From Piezodorus guildinii (Eukaryota; Arthropoda; Insecta; Hemiptera; Pentatomidae): 64,000 nucleotides of DNA. The notes under the pieces were generated by a model. That model saw only the letters and a list, made by a program, of their open reading frames with translations. It made no database searches and was not told where the DNA came from. The translations under genes were made by a program, and so were the position numbers. The stretch covers positions 135,298,951 through 135,362,950 of the forward strand of contig CM041292.1 of assembly GCA_023052935.1 (NCBI GenBank), in the 5' to 3' direction. Positions 21,154-29,178 of this stretch are shown in pieces. The first letter of the stretch is position 1; every line of letters starts with the position of its first letter.

Positions 21154-21955
21154 TGTAGTCCTCTTTTTCCTGTAGTATAAAATCTTACGTAGCACTAAAC
21201 ACAGCCAATATTGATAAACATGGATAGATATTAGCTATCGTTGTTGAGAATAGTGCGTAACATTGTGATAGTGCTATTGTCCATCGAGACCAAGACAACA
21301 GTAACCCTTATTTATCCAAATCTTTGGTGGATATTCATTCAGGTGCCCTGATACATTTAACTCACCAACAACAAAAACAATATGTGATGTATTAGGTAGG
21401 AGCCACACGGAATGAATGATAGCAAGCAAGGGCTAAAGCAAACTTTGAGGATTTCGGTTTTCATCTCGATAGATTTAAAATATAGATATTGGATCGATTT
21501 TGAACGAAAAGCAAAGGATAGAGTCTGTAGTTTGGCGTGGTTTCAACTTCAAAATTTCTTTTTAACCTCACATGTTAGGTTCTCGATGGAATTGTAAAAT
21601 AGGAGAATCTAGGAGATGTATAAGTGCATTAGAGGTAAGAACATATGAGCTCCAGACTCCTGGAGGTCATTGAAGAGGAGCGTGATAAAACAAAACGTTA
21701 ATGTTTCCACTAAATACTGACATATGAGCATTAAAAACAGCTGTAATAAGATACATCACCGTAGAGTATTGTTCAGACCAGCCAAGAGAAGACAATGATC
21801 GCACAAACTGTTAGATTTAAAAAAAAATATATATATAAAAAAAATGCGTGTCAAAAATAATTACAATAAAATACATATGTACAACACAAATTAGTATTGT
21901 TGAATGCTTTGAGGAGGCCAAGACCCACGCAGGGTTGCAACGCCACGGAGATAGA
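21154..21955. other. Non-coding DNA
   Basis: No gene seen. Contains the short stretch near 21408-21480 shared with 17590-17660. Confidence 0.4.
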
Positions 21956-21959
21956 TTTG

Positions 21960-22253
21960 TTTAATATTTATTTATTGAGAAATATCACAATCTGTTTCAG
22001 AATGAACAATAGTAATGGAGATATAGGACCACATTCATACAATATATACAGAAAATAACGATAAAGTCAAATTACATAAAATTGAAAAAAAAAAAAAATC
22101 ATTTATATGTACAATAAAATAAAACAAAATAAAAAACAAAACAAAGAACAACCTATAATTGAGATAAATACAAAGTCGGCAAATAAATAAACATCATACA
22201 AACAAACATAACTATATACATTATATACGGAGATGGATAGATAAAATATTTTG

Positions 22254-22255
<2 letters not shown>
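21960..22255 (-). mobile_element. 5'-truncated Jockey-clade LINE: 3' UTR copy
   Basis: The reverse complement matches the 3' UTR of the element at 23.4-28.07 kb: ATTATATACAATGTATATAG-type blocks, the CTCAATTATAGG segment, TATGTAATTTGACTTTATCG, and a terminal TGTTCATTCTGAAACA hairpin before the end. An internal A-run expansion sits near 22085. Confidence 0.78.

Positions 22256-22306
<51 letters not shown>
22256..22306. repeat. Poly(A) tract
   Basis: About 51 A residues. It abuts the unique side of the minus-strand LINE fragment, so it is not that fragment's own tail and may mark another insertion or slippage. Confidence 0.8.
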
Positions 22307-22308
<2 letters not shown>

Positions 22309-22429
22309 GTGTCTGATATTCAATGTAAAGGGGGAGGGGGATAGAAATATCGCTTCTCCTACTTAGGAGATAATGATGACACAACAGAGAAATGGTTCAA
22401 ACCGCTTAAGGTATTAAAGTCAAAATAAA

Positions 22430-22433
<4 letters not shown>

Positions 22434-22480
<47 letters not shown>
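22434..22480. repeat. (TA)n microsatellite
   Basis: Pure TA dinucleotides. Confidence 0.9.
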
Positions 22481-22487
<7 letters not shown>

Positions 22488-22489
22488 TT

Positions 22490-22590
22490 ATTAAATTATT
22501 TATTGATATTTACAACTTTTACTTGTTGTATTACTTGTTATACAGTTGTAAATTCCAATAAATAAATATACCAAAAAAAAAAAAAAAAAA
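22490..22590 (+). mobile_element. LINE 3' tail (plus)
   Basis: TACTTGTTATACAGTTGTAA-type terminus ending in a poly(A) run, the same 3' end as 16120-16165. Only the last roughly 80 bp of the element are present. Confidence 0.7.
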
Positions 22591-22740
22591 TTTACAACTG
22601 TATTGTGCAACACATCGAGTAAATAGGTTAAAAGAAAATAGTCATGAAAAGACATGTTGAGCTTCGCAATGGAAGCTATATTTTAAACTAAAAAAATATT
22701 TTAAACTACAATAGATGGTCTCGAGGTCTGGAAGGTCTTC
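22591..22740 (-). mobile_element. LINE 3' tail (minus), abutting the previous one
   Basis: Starts TTTACAACTGTATTGTGCAA and continues with AGCTTCGCAATGGAAGCTAT and a GGTCTCGAGGTCTGG block, the inverse of 16020-16145. The two fragments face each other tail to tail around the A run. Confidence 0.7.
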
Positions 22741-23201
22741 TAAACAATAAATATAGAAAAATATTTATACCTTAAAACTTTGAAATATACTAAGATTTTT
22801 TAAATACTCTTCACTGGAGGCACGTGAGCTAAGAAAATGTGATTGGATTTACATTTATCTTCAAAACTTTTCCATAAAATAAAAAATCTAATACTTGAAG
22901 CTTATTTTATTTTTGGATACTATGTTACTTTTGTTGCATTCTTTTAGAAATTCGACTCATCTGTGTATGGTCTTAAAGTTTCTTATATCTTGATGCTTTA
23001 TTTATTTGTTCAAATAAAAAAGATCGAAGAGCATGGAGAGTTGAGTTAAAGTGGATTATTTATCTGTATACAATGGTCACTGATGATTGGATAGGATCCG
23101 CCTTATGACCGCTGTGGAGTATTTAATTTGATTTGAACAAAGAGATCATTTAAATAAATCTCTGTATTTACTTAAATTTATTTAAATAATTTTAAAAAAT
23201 C
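22741..23201. other. AT-rich non-coding DNA
   Basis: Nothing recognisable up to the gap. Confidence 0.5.
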
Positions 23202-23301
23202 NNNNNNNNNNNNNNNNNNNNNNNNNNNNNNNNNNNNNNNNNNNNNNNNNNNNNNNNNNNNNNNNNNNNNNNNNNNNNNNNNNNNNNNNNNNNNNNNNNN
23301 N
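23202..23301. other. Assembly gap (100 N)
   Basis: Exactly 100 N, a conventional scaffold gap of unknown true size, about 100 bp before the 5' end of a LINE. Confidence 1.
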
Positions 23302-23420
23302 TTTTCTCTGTCTGCTGAGGTTTTATTGTTAAATTGTTTGTTGATTAGGCTATTGCATAATTTTTGTTCTTATGCTTATATAGCTTACACCTAATTTTAT
23401 TTTTTTTTTATTTTTTTTTC

Positions 23421-23432
23421 TGCGCATGCGCA
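23421..23432 (+). promoter_or_regulatory. NRF-1/Ewg-type palindrome in the LINE 5' region
   Basis: TGCGCATGCGCA is a perfect match to the NRF-1 consensus YGCGCAYGCGCR (Erect wing in flies). It lies about 195 bp upstream of the ORF1 ATG in otherwise AT-rich DNA, at the place where a Jockey-type internal promoter would be. Binding is inferred from the motif. Confidence 0.45.
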
Positions 23433-23615
23433 TGAGTATAGCGGTCATCTTTCAAGTCGGCTCTTGGATTTCTTGCTTTTTCAGTTGGATATCACTTCAG
23501 AACAGTCTTGAAAACATCATCAGGCTTCAGGATAACAACAACAGTAAATATTGGAGCAAACAACGTTATTATTCAATTATTTTCCTTACATGAAATGCGA
23601 TATTATCATCAAGTA

Positions 23616-24899
23616 ATGTCCTCCAAAGCTTCAACTAAAAGATCTAGATCTAGTGGTTCAATCCCGTCCCCTACGAAACAAAGACCTCGCCGTGATACTA
23701 ATAAAAGATTACAAGCAACCCCTTCGGGTACTAATTCAGAATCTGAACCACAACCTGGCACATCGTCACAAGGGATGACTGACGAATCACCGTTTTTCAC
23801 CCCAAATCCTTTTCAGATTTTACATAACGAAAAAGAAAACATGGAATCTGCTCCTATACCTAGTGAACCACGACCCCCTCCAATATTTGTCAAAAATATT
23901 AAAAATTTCCAGTTGTTGTGTACACAATTGAACAAAATTACCGATTCACCCAGCTACTACTGTATGAGTAGAATTAATGACACCAAAATATCTCCTACTA
24001 CTGCTGAGACATATAGAAAAATAGTGAAATATCTAACTGATACCAAAGCGGATTTCCATACCTACCAGCTACGCCAAGAGAGAGCATTAAGGGTTGTAAT
24101 CAGAAACTTACACCCCTCGACACCAGTTGAAGCTATTAAAGAAGAATTAACGGAGATAGGCTATAAAGTGCGGCAAGTCACTAATGTCCTAAAGGACAAA
24201 ATTCCACTACCTCTCTTTTTCGTGGACTTGGAGCCATCGGAAGGAGTTGAACAAATCTATGACCTCAATAGATTGTACTATACCAGCGTAAGAGTTGAAA
24301 AACCTTACATAAAGAAGGAGATAGTTCAGTGCCATAACTGTCAAGCATATGGTCATACTAAAAGTTATTGTCATCACATACCTCGATGCGTGAAATGCGG
24401 TGAACAGCACAAGTCTGTGGAGTGTACAAAACCAAAATCAACACCAGCTGTATGTGCTCATTGCCTCAAGGACCACCCAGCCAACTATAAAGGATGCCAA
24501 ATTTATAAGGAACTGAGGACCAGGTTTCAAAAACCTCAAGTACTGGATGAAACAGCAAGACAAGTAAGAAACAGAAGAGAACCCTCAAAACTTATTGATG
24601 CCAATGTATCATTTGCCCACCTACTTGGAGGTGGGAATCAAAGTACTGAAGCCATGGCCCTGCCGGAACTACAGAATGTACCTCAATCCATTCCACATAT
24701 ACCTCTTCCTCAAAATGTAACCAATCCTAAAAATCCTAATCAACCACAAATCTCTCATATCCCTCCTCCTTCAAATGCCACAGACCTTACCAGTTTGATG
24801 ACATCCTTTATCTCCGAAATTAAATCCCTTGTTATGCCCCTAATATCACTCCTTACGAATCTCGTATCAAATCTCATTCCTGCCTTAAAAAAACCATAA
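23616..24899 (+). CDS. Jockey LINE ORF1 (Gag-like nucleic-acid-binding protein)
   Basis: 427 residues from ATG 23616 (MSSKASTKRS); an in-frame ATG at 23595 is the alternative. ORF1p coats the element RNA. A low-complexity Ser/Pro/Arg-rich N-terminus is followed by a PRE_C2HC-like region (around residues 145-225, with LRVVIRNLHPSTPVEAIKEE) and cysteine-histidine knuckles CHNCQAYGHTKSYC, CVKCGEQHKSVEC and CAHCLKDHPANYKGC. The C-terminus is Pro/Asn-rich then hydrophobic. The stop TAA is immediately followed by the ORF2 ATG. Confidence 0.92.
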   Translation: MSSKASTKRSRSSGSIPSPTKQRPRRDTNKRLQATPSGTNSESEPQPGTSSQGMTDESPFFTPNPFQILHNEKENMESAPIPSEPRPPPIFVKNIKNFQLLCTQLNKITDSPSYYCMSRINDTKISPTTAETYRKIVKYLTDTKADFHTYQLRQERALRVVIRNLHPSTPVEAIKEELTEIGYKVRQVTNVLKDKIPLPLFFVDLEPSEGVEQIYDLNRLYYTSVRVEKPYIKKEIVQCHNCQAYGHTKSYCHHIPRCVKCGEQHKSVECTKPKSTPAVCAHCLKDHPANYKGCQIYKELRTRFQKPQVLDETARQVRNRREPSKLIDANVSFAHLLGGGNQSTEAMALPELQNVPQSIPHIPLPQNVTNPKNPNQPQISHIPPPSNATDLTSLMTSFISEIKSLVMPLISLLTNLVSNLIPALKKP

Positions 24900-27578
24900 A
24901 TGACCTCACCTAATTCCTTATCCATTCTCCTTTGGAATGCGAATGGTGTTAGAACTCACACTGACGAACTTACAGCCTTACTGCAAGACAAAAACATTGA
25001 TGTTGCACTCATTACTGAAACTAGACTAACCACTAAACAGTACTTTAAAATACCAGGATACACGACATACCGGACAGACCATCCAGACGGCAAAGCCCAT
25101 GCCGGTACTGCTGTCGTAGTCCGCCGATCCCTCACCCATCACTTACACCCAATTTCCGCCCACGATTACCTACAAGCAACTTCCATTGTTATCAAAACCT
25201 TTTCCTTTCCGCTTATCATCGCATCAGCATACTGCCCTCCTAAACATCCCATTTCCTCTGCCCAATTTGAATCCTTTCTCAACTACTTGGGTAATCACTT
25301 CATTTTGGGTGCAGACTTAAACGCTAAGAACCAACAGTGGGGTTCTAGAACCACCAATTCTCGTGGACGGACATTGCAGTCTGCACTCAACTCCCGACGC
25401 TTTCATCTCCTACCTCCCGATTCTCCTACCTACTGGCCAACAGATCCTAACCGTAATCCTGACATCCTCGACTTCTTCATCCACAGCGGATTAGGCTCTC
25501 TTAATTTTTCCATAGCTCGCCTTGATGAACTATCCTCTGATCATAGTCCATTGATTCTAAATGTATCCATAACACCTATTCCTAAACCTATCCCACCGTC
25601 ATTCATTAGAGGCCCTGTCAACTGGAACCTCTTCCGCGAAATCCTCACTAATGATATTGACCTCAGAGTGATTCTCAAAACCCCAAATGACCTTGACGAC
25701 GCCGTATATTCCTTTACAACCGCTATTCAACAAGCCGCCTGGACTGCCTCCTCTCCCAAACAATCCCAAATAATTCCTTATAAAAGCCATTTACCTCAAC
25801 ACCTGACAGACCTCATCAACAGCAAACGCCGAGCCAGAACATTATGGCAACGCACCCGCCACCCAGAGGATCGCCGCTCCTATAACTTTTTTTGTAGAAA
25901 ATTAAAGCGGGAGTTGGCGATCTTCCGATCCCAATCCTACAATACCTACCTCTCCTCTCTCTCGACTCGTGACAATTCCCTGTGGAATGTCACGAAGAGA
26001 ATCCTAAAATCCCCCCTGATATCCCATCCTCTCCGGCGTAGTGATAATTCCTGGGCTGCTTCTGACAAGGATAGGGCCCAGGAATTTGCACTACACCTTT
26101 CCAAGGTATTCACTCCTCATTCTGATCTCAATCCAACCCATACCGCAATAGTTGAAGATTTCCTTACGTCACCGATACCAATTTCCTTACCACCTAAAGC
26201 AATCAATCCCTCTGAGGTCAAATATCTGCTTCAAAAGCTTCCTCTCCGTAAATCCCCTGGATACGATCTCCTTACTCCTCAAATCCTAAGACAACTTCCA
26301 CCTAAAGCCATTACATTCCTTACATATATCTATAACTGTATCCTACGCACTACCTATTTCCCTCTGTTGTGGAAACACTCGACTATCATCCTTTTCCTAA
26401 AACCAGGCAAACCATCCAACTGTACGTCATCCTACAGACCTATTAGCCTTCTTCCGATCCTCTCCAAAATCTTCGAAAAACTCCTATTAAAACGAATCCT
26501 AGCCAAATTTCACAATTTTCCTTCACACCAGTTTGGATTCCGTCCTCAACATTCCACGGTTCAGCAAGGACTCCGAGTTGTAGACCACATTTCCTCCGCC
26601 CTTGAGTGCAAGGAGTATTGTTCGGGTGCCTTTCTGGACATAGCTCAAGCTTTTGACCGGGTGTGGCACCCGGGACAGCTCTTTAAGCTCAAAACCCATT
26701 TACCTCAATCCTTATACCTAATCCTCCGATCCTATTTATCCAACCGCTCCTTCCGAGTTCGCTGTGGTTCCGAATTTTCCGAACAATATACTGTTGAGGC
26801 CGGTGTTCCTCAAGGCAGCGTCTTAGGACCCGTCCTCTACATCCTCTTCACCGCCGATATCCCTACCGATCCCAATACCTTTCTGGCAACATTTGCTGAT
26901 GACACAGCCATTTTATTATCCAATTCCGATCCTGAAGCAGCATCGCTAAATCTCCAAAAGCACCTTTCCCTTGTCGAAGACTGGTGCAATGCTTGGCGCA
27001 TTAAGGTGAACGAAAGCAAATGCACTCACGTCACATTCACCCTTCGACGCAAATCCTGTCCAACGGTTAATTTCAATTCCATACCTCTTCCTTCCTCAGA
27101 CACAGTCCGGTATCTCGGCTTTTTACTAGACAAAAGACTGACGTGGAACCCACATACAAGACTAAAAAGAAAAGAACTCAACCGCAGATTCGGCCAGTTA
27201 TACAGACTACTAAACAGAAAATCTCATCTTACAGTTGACAACAAATTACTAATATACAAGACAGTACTGAAACCTATATGGACCTACGGACTTGAACTGT
27301 GGGGAACAGCTAAACATTCTAACATCAAACGCATCCAATCCTTCCAATCCAAAGTCCTCCGAACAATAGTTAATGCTCCTTATTACGTTACCAACTGTAC
27401 CGTACACCATGACCTTAATATTCCGTTTGTTTTAGACCTGGTACCATCCAAATTTTCCAAATTTCATCAGAACCTTAGTCATCATCCTAACCCTCTAGCG
27501 CAATCCCTATCCAGCACCACCCATCCCTACAATCCTCCTCGAAGTTTGAAACGGCAGTGGCCACGAGACCTATTGTAA
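24900..27578 (+). CDS. Jockey LINE ORF2: AP endonuclease and reverse transcriptase
   Basis: 892 residues from an ATG that touches the ORF1 stop. The N-terminal APE-type endonuclease nicks target DNA: LLWNANGV, ALITETRL, SAYCPP, GADLNAKNQQWG, PDILDFF and SSDHSPLIL (Asp near residue 214). The RT follows: RPISLLPILSKIFEK, GAFLDIAQAFDRVW, GVPQGSVLGP and the catalytic TFADDTAILL (Asp-Asp near 667-668), then a thumb with RYLGFLLDKRLTW. The C-terminal RSLKRQWPRDLL ending is typical of Jockey-clade ORF2. There is no RNase H, no frameshift and no internal stop, and all visible catalytic residues are present. Confidence 0.95.
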   Translation: MTSPNSLSILLWNANGVRTHTDELTALLQDKNIDVALITETRLTTKQYFKIPGYTTYRTDHPDGKAHAGTAVVVRRSLTHHLHPISAHDYLQATSIVIKTFSFPLIIASAYCPPKHPISSAQFESFLNYLGNHFILGADLNAKNQQWGSRTTNSRGRTLQSALNSRRFHLLPPDSPTYWPTDPNRNPDILDFFIHSGLGSLNFSIARLDELSSDHSPLILNVSITPIPKPIPPSFIRGPVNWNLFREILTNDIDLRVILKTPNDLDDAVYSFTTAIQQAAWTASSPKQSQIIPYKSHLPQHLTDLINSKRRARTLWQRTRHPEDRRSYNFFCRKLKRELAIFRSQSYNTYLSSLSTRDNSLWNVTKRILKSPLISHPLRRSDNSWAASDKDRAQEFALHLSKVFTPHSDLNPTHTAIVEDFLTSPIPISLPPKAINPSEVKYLLQKLPLRKSPGYDLLTPQILRQLPPKAITFLTYIYNCILRTTYFPLLWKHSTIILFLKPGKPSNCTSSYRPISLLPILSKIFEKLLLKRILAKFHNFPSHQFGFRPQHSTVQQGLRVVDHISSALECKEYCSGAFLDIAQAFDRVWHPGQLFKLKTHLPQSLYLILRSYLSNRSFRVRCGSEFSEQYTVEAGVPQGSVLGPVLYILFTADIPTDPNTFLATFADDTAILLSNSDPEAASLNLQKHLSLVEDWCNAWRIKVNESKCTHVTFTLRRKSCPTVNFNSIPLPSSDTVRYLGFLLDKRLTWNPHTRLKRKELNRRFGQLYRLLNRKSHLTVDNKLLIYKTVLKPIWTYGLELWGTAKHSNIKRIQSFQSKVLRTIVNAPYYVTNCTVHHDLNIPFVLDLVPSKFSKFHQNLSHHPNPLAQSLSSTTHPYNPPRSLKRQWPRDLL

Positions 27579-27653
27579 ACATTTAAACTGGAGTTCTGAC
27601 AATGGTCAGATCCTCCACTCATGTACGGTATGTTTGTGGCTACAGCGCCCTAA

Positions 27654-27691
27654 CTCAGCCTCCACTGGCTCAGACCAGTGATGCGGCTGAG
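27654..27691 (+). other. Bulged stem-loop in LINE 3' UTR
   Basis: CTCAGCC pairs with GGCTGAG and, inside, ACTGG pairs with CCAGT around a 6-base loop. The inner stem and most of the outer stem persist in the diverged copy at about 5230-5290 although the loop bases differ. It is a candidate RNA signal for the element's polymerase. Confidence 0.6.
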
Positions 27692-27726
27692 ATAGAGGCG
27701 CTGGGATCTCTTGGGTTCCGTTTTTT

Positions 27727-27742
27727 CCTCCACAAGTGGAGG
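27727..27742 (+). other. Short perfect hairpin in LINE 3' UTR
   Basis: CCTCCAC and GTGGAGG are separated by AA, so the stem is effectively 6 bp with a CAAG loop. It is less well preserved in the copy near 5200. Confidence 0.5.
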
Positions 27743-28000
27743 GAAAAGCGCTTGCTGGGGTCCCTTTAGCAATTGTATACATTGTATATAGTTATGATTG
27801 TGTGTAAGATGTTTATTTATTTGCCAACTTTTTATTTATCTCAATAATAGGTTTTTGTTTCGATTTGTTTTGTTTTTTATTTATTATTATTATTTTATTG
27901 TATATATATGAATTTATTTATGTTCTATTTTATGTAATTTGACCATTATTATTATTTTCTGTATATATAGTATGAATGTGGTCTCTTATCAATATTATTA

Positions 28001-28018
28001 TTGTTCATTTTGTAACAA
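28001..28018 (+). other. Terminal hairpin near the LINE 3' end
   Basis: TTGTT and AACAA flank an 8-base spacer about 30 bases before the poly(A) tail. Related tails carry a stem at the equivalent place with other bases (TGTT/AACA in two copies, GTCC/GGAC in the tails at 6672 and 58935). Confidence 0.5.
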
Positions 28019-28074
28019 ATTGTAATATATCTCAATAAAAATAATAATAAAAAAAAAAAAAAAAAAAAAAAAAA

Positions 28075-28462
28075 TTATTTTATTTCTTTTCCTACTTCGA
28101 ATCGAAATTCGCAAATACAATAGGACTTTGGACTCAAAGGATCTTCCCCTTTATTTCTTATATTTAATTTTATGAAAAAATGAAGATATATAAAAATATA
28201 GTTATTTCTTCGCTAACATTATGAAGATATTTTTTCTTAAGTTCAATTATCAAAGGTTAGCATTCAAATAAATAATCTATAGTGAGTTCTCTTTGTTCAA
28301 AAGTAAACATTATTTGAGACATATTTTGGAATGTATATATATTATGCAATTATTTATGTATTCTGATTCTCTATTTTGTATTATAATAATTGACTCTATA
28401 ATATTTTTTCCTCGTAGAATTTCGAGCTGATATTCGAGGACATAGTATGGGTGCTGGTAAAA
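28075..28462. other. AT-rich non-coding DNA
   Basis: Flank between the LINE tail and the Gypsy-2 insertion; nothing recognisable. Confidence 0.5.
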
Positions 28463-28466
28463 CTAT

Positions 28467-29028
28467 TGCTACGGTCAAGACAATGACGGGTGGACCACGC
28501 CTGGAGGGGCCTAGATGAGGCTAGAGACTTCTGGACCTGGACAGTCCTCGAAGTGCCTGGAAAGGCCCACCGCCTTACCTGCGCCCGGGTCTAGAAGATT
28601 CGGCGGTGGTACAAATAGCGGTCCCCTGAGCCTGGGTCAGTCAGTCTTAATCCGGCTCAACAAGCATCTGGGATGTATCAGTGAACAGTGACAGTGAACC
28701 GTTCGTGACAGTGTGACAGTGTAGTGAAACTGTGTGTCAGTATCGTGATAACCGGTCGGTGGGAAATTAGAAGACTGTAGTTTATATATAACTTATAGTT
28801 GTAAGTTTTAGAATAAATCTAGCATATTGTATAAATTTACGTAAGTAGTTTAATTGTTAGGAATACCTGATTTTATATGTATACTGTTTAGTAGTAAGCT
28901 GGTAATTCCATTATTATTGTTAATATAGTGGTTAGTAATCCCTTTGTATTCTGTGTTTTCTGTATTAATAAACATCTGTAATTTGTAAACTGGAGTAGTT
29001 CATTTCTCACACCCCGTAGCCCGTAACA
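28467..29028 (+). repeat. Gypsy-2 5' LTR (562 bp)
   Basis: Starts TGCTACGG and ends CCGTAACA. I see no difference from the 3' LTR. AATAAA at 28968-28973. A G+C-rich first third is followed by a GTGACAGT-rich stretch and an AT-rich end. Confidence 0.95.
28689..28719 (+). promoter_or_regulatory. TGACAG cluster in the Gypsy-2 LTR
   Basis: Three TGACAG motifs (28689, 28706 and 28714) in 31 bp, with further GTGAAC/CAGTG variants around them. TGACAG is the core site of TALE homeodomain proteins (Homothorax/Meis). An LTR enhancer role is inference. Confidence 0.3.
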
Positions 29029-29031
29029 ATT

Positions 29032-29049
29032 TGGCGTCAGAAGTGGGAT
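29032..29049 (+). other. Gypsy-2 primer binding site (tRNA-Leu type)
   Basis: TGGCGTCAGAAGTGGGAT, 3 bases after the LTR, matches the complement of a common animal tRNA-Leu 3' end except at the fourth base. The tRNA identity is from general knowledge. Confidence 0.7.
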
Positions 29050-29112
29050 CATTGTAAATGGTTATAATTTTGGTTTTCTTGTTTTTGTAATTATTGGGCT
29101 ACTGTGTGGAAA

Positions 29113-29178
29113 ATGACTTCTCAGAGTGTTAGACTGAATGATTTAAAAGTTGCAGACTTAAGACGGGAGTTAGAATAA
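29113..29178 (+). pseudogene. Gypsy-2 Gag N-terminus (SAP-like) ending at a premature stop
   Basis: From ATG 29113 the frame reads MTSQSVRLNDLKVADLRREL and meets TAA at 29176-29178 (codon 22). The same frame then continues with a segment (SGTKLVLQQRLRQFF) that completes the Leu-x-x-x-Leu-x-x-x-Gly-x-x-x-Leu-x-x-Arg-Leu pattern of a SAP DNA-binding helix-turn-helix. The stop therefore truncates Gag in this copy. Confidence 0.65.

Larger units (their letters stand above)
27579..28048 (+). other. Jockey LINE 3' UTR
   Basis: About 470 bp between the ORF2 stop and the poly(A) tail. The first 180 bp are G+C-richer and hold two hairpins; the rest is T-rich. AATAAA sits at about 28034 just before the tail. 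Copies of this UTR occur inverted at 4938-5290 and 21960-22255. Confidence 0.85.
23410..28074 (+). mobile_element. Full-length Jockey-clade LINE
   Basis: Two intact ORFs: ORF1 with a PRE_C2HC-like region and CCHC knuckles, and ORF2 with AP endonuclease and RT but no RNase H. These are followed by a structured 3' UTR and a poly(A) tail at about 28049-28074. This architecture is typical of the Jockey clade of arthropods. The 5' boundary is approximate: an ATTTTATTT stretch occurs near 23394 and again at 28077-28085 and may be a target duplication, but T-rich sequence makes that weak. Both frames are open end to end, so the copy may be active. Confidence 0.92.

Noticed and set aside
22103..22384. 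Minus-strand frame of 93 codons with a long Phe run.
   Set aside because: It is a reading of the poly(A) tract and LINE tail, not a gene.
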